This document shows positions 59,990-64,000 of a stretch of 64,000 nucleotides of DNA, piece after piece. Position 1 is the stretch's first letter. Each line of letters starts with the position of its first letter. Source of the stretch: JACMQW01 sp964536965 (lineage in GTDB: Bacteria; Bdellovibrionota; UBA1018); assembly GCA_964536965.1 (NCBI GenBank), contig CAZIAL010000002.1:62001-126000 (forward strand), in the 5' to 3' direction. Below the pieces are notes generated by a model. That model did not search any database. It was not told where the DNA came from and saw only the letters and a program-made list of their open reading frames with translations. The position numbers were made by a program, and so were the translations under genes.

Positions 59990-60876
59990 AGTTTTCCCTT
60001 CGTCGAAGGCGGATTTTCCAGGTGGCGTTTCATCAGGGCACGAACGTCGTCGGCGAGGTCGGGACGTTTCAGCGCGAAGGCGAGCGTGGCGTCGATATAT
60101 CCGATGCGATCGCCCGTGTCGTAACGCGTGCCTTCGAACGAATAGGCGAGGAGCTTCTCGCGTTCGGCTAAAGTTTTTAACCCATCCGTCAGCTGGATTT
60201 CTCCGCCTTTTCCCGGCGGCGTCTTACGCAGAATATCGAAGATCGTCGGGGACAGTACGTAGCGGCCGGGGATCGCGAGCTGGGACGGAGCTTGATCCGG
60301 CTCGGGCTTTTCGACGAGGGTCCGTACATGGGTCAGGCGATCGTTCAGTCGGTCTCCGCCGACGATCCCGTACTTCGAGACTTCTCGCTTCGGCACTTCC
60401 ATCACACCGACGACGGAGGCGTTTTCGCGTTCGGCGACTTCGATCAGCTGCTGGATGCAGGAAGTCTTCGAATCGATCAGATCATCGCCAAGGAGGACGG
60501 CGAAAGGCTCGTTTCCGATAATGGGCTCCGCGCAGAGCACGGCGTGCCCGAGCCCCATCGGCTGTTTCTGACGGATCGTCATGATGTTGCAAAGTTTCGC
60601 GATGTTGCGGGAAACGTCCGCGAGCGCGTTCTTCCCTTTGCGGTCGAGCATCGTTTCGATCTCGAATGAGTAGTCAAAATGGTCGACGATCGAATCCTTG
60701 TTGCGGCCGGTGATGAAAACGATGTCCTGGATGCCCGCGCGCACGACTTCCTCGACGATGTACTGGATCATCGGAATGTCGACGATGGGGAGCATTTCTT
60801 TCGGGGTGGCTTTGGTCGCCGGAAGGAACCGGGTGCCCAGGCCCGCACAAGGAATGACGGCTTTGCGAATCTTCAT
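59986..60876 (-). CDS. galU: UTP--glucose-1-phosphate uridylyltransferase
   Basis: This enzyme makes UDP-glucose from UTP and glucose 1-phosphate for polysaccharide and glycolipid synthesis. The 296-residue product has the nucleotide-binding start KAVIPCAGLGTRFLPATKA, then KEMLPIVDIPMIQYIVEE near residue 27, QKQPMGLGHAVLCAE near 103, and FAVLLGDDLIDS near 125 with the metal Asp. VEKPEPDQAPSQLAIPGRY and GEIQLTDGL follow near 190-225. It heads the galU-exported protein-priA-CFI unit. No Shine-Dalgarno is evident; a -10-like TAGAGT lies seven bases before the ATG. Confidence 0.95.
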   Translation of the reverse strand: MKIRKAVIPCAGLGTRFLPATKATPKEMLPIVDIPMIQYIVEEVVRAGIQDIVFITGRNKDSIVDHFDYSFEIETMLDRKGKNALADVSRNIAKLCNIMTIRQKQPMGLGHAVLCAEPIIGNEPFAVLLGDDLIDSKTSCIQQLIEVAERENASVVGVMEVPKREVSKYGIVGGDRLNDRLTHVRTLVEKPEPDQAPSQLAIPGRYVLSPTIFDILRKTPPGKGGEIQLTDGLKTLAEREKLLAYSFEGTRYDTGDRIGYIDATLAFALKRPDLADDVRALMKRHLENPPSTKGKL

Positions 60877-60883
60877 CTTCGAG

Positions 60884-60889
60884 ACTCTA
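60884..60889 (-). promoter_or_regulatory. -10-like hexamer before galU
   Basis: On the minus strand TAGAGT (4 of 6 to TATAAT) ends seven bases before the galU ATG. No good -35 is present at 17 bases. It is listed because it repeats the arrangement seen before serS, the TPR gene and mtgA. Weak on its own. Confidence 0.25.
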
Positions 60890-60904
60890 CCCGAGCCGAA
60901 GGGG

Positions 60905-60934
60905 TTGTGGAAGGCGCGGCTTCTCGACTAGACT
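60905..60934 (+). promoter_or_regulatory. Promoter-like pair for the outer-membrane protein gene
   Basis: TTGTGG (60905-60910) and TAGACT (60929-60934) are 18 bases apart. The -10 is identical to that proposed for spoVG. The predicted start is near 60941, leaving a leader of about 30 bases with AAAGGGG before the ATG at 60972. This leading gene therefore appears to have an ordinary leader. Confidence 0.4.
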
Positions 60935-60971
60935 GCGAGAAAGTGGAACGTTTCAAAGGGGTTAATGCATA

Positions 60972-61832
60972 ATGTCATATATTTTTTCTCATCGGAACGT
61001 AGGCTCGGGTTTGAAACTCTTTTTCTTCGGCTTTTTCGCCATCGCCTCGGCCCATGCGACGGACTACCACTCTCCACGGACGGCAGGTCTGGGGGGTGCG
61101 GGGCACGCGGCACCGATTCTGACCGACGCCATCTACATGAATCCGGCGATGATTTCGTTTTTGCCGACCTACTCCGTGTCGGTGAGCCGCAACAGTTACG
61201 CGGGTCCCGATAACACTGAGCCCCGCGGACGCGTCATCAACGCTTCCATTCAGGACGGCTCGAACACCCTCTTCCAGGCGGGCGTGGGATACACGCGGAA
61301 AACCTATGGCCGCGAGGTCCACCTGGGCGCTTCGACGAAGCTCTTCGAAAAGGCGGGGATCGGCATCGGCGGCAAATATCTTTTCGGCAGTACTTCGCGA
61401 GAAAGCGCCCAAGACGCGACCCTGTCCGGTTTAGCCGCGCCACTTCCCTGGCTCCAGGGCGGGATCATCATCGATAATCTGATCGAGACGGATAAAACGA
61501 AAATCTGGGGCCGATACCGCGAGTTCAAGCTCGGCTTTAAATTTAACATCGAGCGAATTCTTCTGATCTACGCCGATCCGCACCTGATTCCGGGGAAGCC
61601 GGGCGATAGTTTCGGTTACGAGGCAGGCGTGGAAGTCCCGATCATGGCCGACCTCTATCTGCGGGGCGGGCTGAACCGGAATTCTTTTCAGCCGCATCTC
61701 GGAGCGTACGGGCGCGGTCACGGGTTCGGATTCGGCTGGGCGTTTCCGCGATTCTCGATCGATGCCGCGCTGACGCGGACTTTCGAACCGGTTCGGACGA
61801 ACAACTTTCTGTTCTCCTTCACGATGATCTAA
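60972..61832 (+). CDS. Outer-membrane beta-barrel-like protein
   Basis: A 286-residue exported protein. A signal peptide (LKLFFFGFFAIASAHA, cleavage near residue 29) is followed by PRTAGLGGAGHAAPILTDAI and YMNPAMISFLP. This resembles the N-terminus of FadL/OmpP1-type barrels (GLGGAG...DA...NPA). The remainder is alternating amphipathic strands with many Gly and aromatic residues, and the protein ends NNFLFSFTMI, near the Phe-rich C-terminal strand pattern read by the BAM complex. Ligand unknown. An N-terminal in-frame variation of a few residues is possible. Confidence 0.72.
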   Translation: MSYIFSHRNVGSGLKLFFFGFFAIASAHATDYHSPRTAGLGGAGHAAPILTDAIYMNPAMISFLPTYSVSVSRNSYAGPDNTEPRGRVINASIQDGSNTLFQAGVGYTRKTYGREVHLGASTKLFEKAGIGIGGKYLFGSTSRESAQDATLSGLAAPLPWLQGGIIIDNLIETDKTKIWGRYREFKLGFKFNIERILLIYADPHLIPGKPGDSFGYEAGVEVPIMADLYLRGGLNRNSFQPHLGAYGRGHGFGFGWAFPRFSIDAALTRTFEPVRTNNFLFSFTMI

Positions 61833-61880
61833 TCCGCACTTCGCCCGTCATTTTGCCCATCAATTTACCCTTGAGTGGGC

Positions 61881-61886
61881 TATAGA
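61881..61886 (+). promoter_or_regulatory. -10-like hexamer before mgtE
   Basis: TATAGA ends six bases before the mgtE ATG at 61893. A possible -35 (TTGCCC, 61854-61859) is 21 bases away, which is too far. GAGG inside the same stretch could instead serve as a weak ribosome site. Nothing resembling an Mg-sensing riboswitch fits in the 60-base gap. Confidence 0.22.
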
Positions 61887-61892
61887 GGCTCC

Positions 61893-63224
61893 ATGGAATC
61901 GGAAGCAACGGCCGAAAAGAAAATTTCCCCCGCCGAGGCGCTGCAGGAGTCGTGGGCATCACTCACGGCCGACCAGCGCCACGAGGGTTTCTTTTCGCTT
62001 CCGCGTGAAGAGGCGGAAGAACTCTTTATCAGCGTGAGCGCGGCCGACCAGTACGAGCTGATTAAAGATTTGGCGAATGCCCAGAAACGCGGATGGATCC
62101 GACTGCTTGCGCCCGACGATACGGCCGATCTTATTCAGCAGTTTCCGCATGATGAACGCGCACAAATGCTCGCGCTTCTCGATATCGCGACGATGCGTGA
62201 AGTCGTCGCGCTCCTGGCCTACGCCGAGGACGATGCCGGGGGACTGATGAACCCGCGGTTCATCCGCCTTCGGCCCGATGTTCCGGTGGACGTGGCGATT
62301 CGTTATATCCGCGCGCAGTCGAAGGCGAAGATCGAAACGATCCATTATGTGTATGTCCTGGATCAGGAACAACGCCTCGTCGGCGCGATGTCGTTTCGCG
62401 ATCTCTTTCTCGCGCCGCCCGAGAAGCTCGTGAGCGAAGTCATGGTTACGGATCTGGTGTCGCTCCCCGAGGACATGGACCAGGAAGAGGTCGGCCGGAA
62501 ATTCGCCCAGTGCGGGCTTTCGGCGCTTCCGGTCGTCGATGCCGAAGGGAAGATGAAAGGGATCGTGACGGTCGACGACGTGGTGGAAGTCGTCGAAGAG
62601 GAAGCCACGGAAGATATCCACAAGCTCGGGGGCACCGAGGCCCTTGACGAGCCGTACCTCCAGATTTCGCTTTTCAGCATGATTAAGAAGCGGGCGGGCT
62701 GGCTGACTTTTCTCTTCATCGGAGAAATGCTCACGGCGACCGCCATGCAGTTCTACGAACACGCGATCGAGCGCGCGGTCGTGCTCGCGCTCTTTATTCC
62801 GCTCATCATCTCCTCGGGAGGAAACTCCGGCTCGCAGGCGACGTCGCTCGTCATCCGGGCGATGGCACTCCAGGAAGTGCGGCTAAAAGACTGGTGGCGC
62901 GTGCTCGGACGCGAGCTGGTGGCCGGCCTCTCGCTGGGTTTCATTCTCGGCGCGATCGGCATGGTTCGGATTCTGGCCTGGCCAGGGCGAAATGAACTCT
63001 ACGGCGAACATTATAAAATGATCGCCTTCACGGTCGCGTCCGCGCTCGTCGGCGTGGTTCTCTGGGGTTCGATCGCCGGATCGATGCTTCCTTTCTTTCT
63101 TCGTCGCATCGGATTCGATCCGGCGACCTCTTCCGCCCCCTTCGTCGCGACTCTGGTGGACGTAACTGGGCTCGTCATCTATTTCAGCGTCGCGAGCCTC
63201 TTTCTGACTGGCCTCCTTCTCTAG
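61893..63224 (+). CDS. mgtE: Magnesium transporter MgtE
   Basis: A homodimeric Mg2+ channel gated by cytoplasmic Mg2+. The 443-residue product has the MgtE N-domain (about 20-120, with LAPDDTADLIQQFPHDERAQ), two CBS domains (about 130-250, with DAGGLMNPRFIRLRPDVPVD and TVDDVVEVVEEEATEDIHKL), the connecting helix, and five membrane helices (about 275-440). The pore motif IISSGGNSGSQATSLVIRAM lies near 310. I start at ATG 61893; six codons more are open upstream. Single gene between the barrel protein and a partial exported protein. Confidence 0.95.
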   Translation: MESEATAEKKISPAEALQESWASLTADQRHEGFFSLPREEAEELFISVSAADQYELIKDLANAQKRGWIRLLAPDDTADLIQQFPHDERAQMLALLDIATMREVVALLAYAEDDAGGLMNPRFIRLRPDVPVDVAIRYIRAQSKAKIETIHYVYVLDQEQRLVGAMSFRDLFLAPPEKLVSEVMVTDLVSLPEDMDQEEVGRKFAQCGLSALPVVDAEGKMKGIVTVDDVVEVVEEEATEDIHKLGGTEALDEPYLQISLFSMIKKRAGWLTFLFIGEMLTATAMQFYEHAIERAVVLALFIPLIISSGGNSGSQATSLVIRAMALQEVRLKDWWRVLGRELVAGLSLGFILGAIGMVRILAWPGRNELYGEHYKMIAFTVASALVGVVLWGSIAGSMLPFFLRRIGFDPATSSAPFVATLVDVTGLVIYFSVASLFLTGLLL

Positions 63225-63285
63225 TCATTCGGTTTAAATTAAAGATTTCGACCACTTAGATACAGTTTCAGTCTGGGGTTTTCTC

Positions 63286-63314
63286 TTGCTTACCCGGGGG
63301 GGCAAGCATATAAC
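63286..63314 (+). promoter_or_regulatory. Sigma-70-like promoter for the gene at 63326
   Basis: TTGCTT (63286-63291), a 17-base spacer, then TATAAC (63309-63314; 5 of 6 to consensus). The predicted start is near 63321, only about five bases before the ATG at 63326. TGCTT/AAGCA also forms a short inverted repeat across the spacer. Confidence 0.5.
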
Positions 63315-63325
63315 GCAATGCGTCT

Positions 63326-64000
63326 ATGAGAATGAAACACCTTCCCCAGCATCTGTGGTTCTGGTCCGTCCCCCTCGCGCTCGCGATTGGGAGCTTTGCT
63401 TTCGGCTTCGGGCGCAGCGACGCTCCGGCCGCGAAGACGGCGATCGTCCTGGCACCGCAGTCCGAAGTGGACACGGTTTGCGCCTCTCCGATCTTCGAGA
63501 TGGGCCGGGCGATTTCGTTCCATGAACTCTCGGGCTTCAGCGCCGCCAAGTTCGAGCTTGAATCGGTCCATTTCCGGGACGTCGTTTGGAAAACTCCGGA
63601 CGACATCGAGTTCGCCTACCAAATCGACATGAAGATGCGGCTCGCGACCGACCGGTTCCTGGTTCCGGAACATGTAGTCGCATGCAAGGTCGAGAACAAA
63701 CTATCCAAACGCGCCCAAAAGCTTTCCCGCACGATGCTTCCGGTCCTGGGAGATCTCCACCTTCCCTCCACCCGAATTACCGTCTTCGATCAGTCGTCCT
63801 CGGATCGCGACCGTCTTTATAACTATCCCCGGATTTCGGAGATCACGGTCTCCAGTAAGGGATATTTCTCGTTCAATCAGAATTGGGCGCCTTATCGGAA
63901 GCTCCAGTCGCTCGGTCAGTATCTCGACCACCTCCGTTATCGCTCCTTCTACGACCAGGTAGAGATCCGCGAGATGGGCTACGGACGGATCGGGATCTTT
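63326..64000 (+). CDS. Exported protein of unknown function (3' end outside window)
   Basis: An open frame of 225 codons from ATG 63326 to the window edge, without a stop, so the C-terminus is missing. It starts MRMKHLPQHLWFWSVPLALA, a signal peptide or membrane anchor (helix about 9-28). A soluble periplasmic segment follows with FHELSGFSAAKFELESVHF near 70 and many charged residues, then VLGDLHLPSTRITVFDQS near 145 and aromatic-rich NYPRISEITV. No known motif is recognised. ATG 63332 is an alternative start two codons in. A promoter-like pair lies directly upstream. Confidence 0.75.
   Translation, partial: MRMKHLPQHLWFWSVPLALAIGSFAFGFGRSDAPAAKTAIVLAPQSEVDTVCASPIFEMGRAISFHELSGFSAAKFELESVHFRDVVWKTPDDIEFAYQIDMKMRLATDRFLVPEHVVACKVENKLSKRAQKLSRTMLPVLGDLHLPSTRITVFDQSSSDRDRLYNYPRISEITVSSKGYFSFNQNWAPYRKLQSLGQYLDHLRYRSFYDQVEIREMGYGRIGIF

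Noticed and set aside
61833..61892. Magnesium riboswitch upstream of mgtE
   Set aside because: Only 60 bases are available and no M-box-like set of helices can be drawn; the GCCCA/TGGGC pairing is too short.
1..64000. CRISPR arrays, insertion sequences, integrases, phage or toxin-antitoxin modules
   Set aside because: No spaced direct repeats, transposase motifs, terminal inverted repeats or recombinase signatures were seen, and the base composition looks even throughout apart from short intergenic regions.

Overview
The window looks like one contiguous, gene-dense piece of chromosome from a Gram-negative, respiring bacterium. It is rich in G+C and has no insertion sequences, CRISPR arrays or phage genes. 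An outer membrane is implied by an LptF/LptG-type permease, a beta-barrel protein, many exported proteins and a meso-diaminopimelate-type MurE. SpoVG, a DUF1844 protein, a CFI-box protein, a PilT-like ATPase and the rearranged murein cluster together suggest a delta-proteobacterial or Bdellovibrionota-like lineage. That placement is an inference from gene content, not a phylogeny.

Layout. 1-8759 (+): nuoG (5' end outside the window) to nuoN, the membrane arm of respiratory complex I, closed by a hairpin. 8857-14537 (+): a 1036-residue GYF/TPR membrane protein, serS with a tRNA-Ser(UGA) gene 9 nt behind it, and an exported-protein gene split by an in-frame TAG. 14552-21318 (-): spoVG, clpB, an HtrA protease, a DUF1844 protein coupled to a degenerate M48-like membrane protein, and a PilT/PilU ATPase. 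21469-37087 (-): a murein/division cluster read as mtgA, a transpeptidase, dtd, rsmH, ftsL, ftsI, murE, (gap), mraY, murD, ftsW, murG, murC, murB. The gap, where murF usually sits, holds an opposite-strand gene for an exported, internally duplicated protein. 37197-46555: mixed strands, with an AMP nucleosidase, mreB, an exported C1 peptidase, two overlapping PTPS-fold genes, an SDR, rlmE, a lytic-transglycosylase-like protein, a RibD-C reductase, an orphan pilin-like gene, a TlpA thioredoxin and a PAP2 protein. 46537-54840 (-): lptG, def, fmt, rpe, hutH, hutU, a small exported protein and hutI, tightly packed. 54881-64000: tandem signal peptidases (+); galU, an exported protein, priA and a CFI-box protein (-); a barrel protein, mgtE and a partial exported protein (+).

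How it fits together. Most of the window is housekeeping: NADH oxidation, murein precursor synthesis and polymerisation, septal and rod-shape functions, protein quality control, protein export and N-terminal processing, and histidine breakdown to formiminoglutamate. No stretch over 300 bases lacks a gene. The longest gaps are about 180 bases, at 28619-28798 and 44126-44307.

The most interesting signals are: (i) a remodelled dcw cluster lacking murF; (ii) two overlapping PTPS-like genes with Glu where the family has its catalytic Cys; (iii) -10-like hexamers 5-9 nt upstream of the start codon of several leading genes that lack a Shine-Dalgarno, suggesting leaderless mRNAs; (iv) the gene split by TAG; and (v) serS joined to its cognate tRNA. 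All calls come from reading the sequence without database searches.
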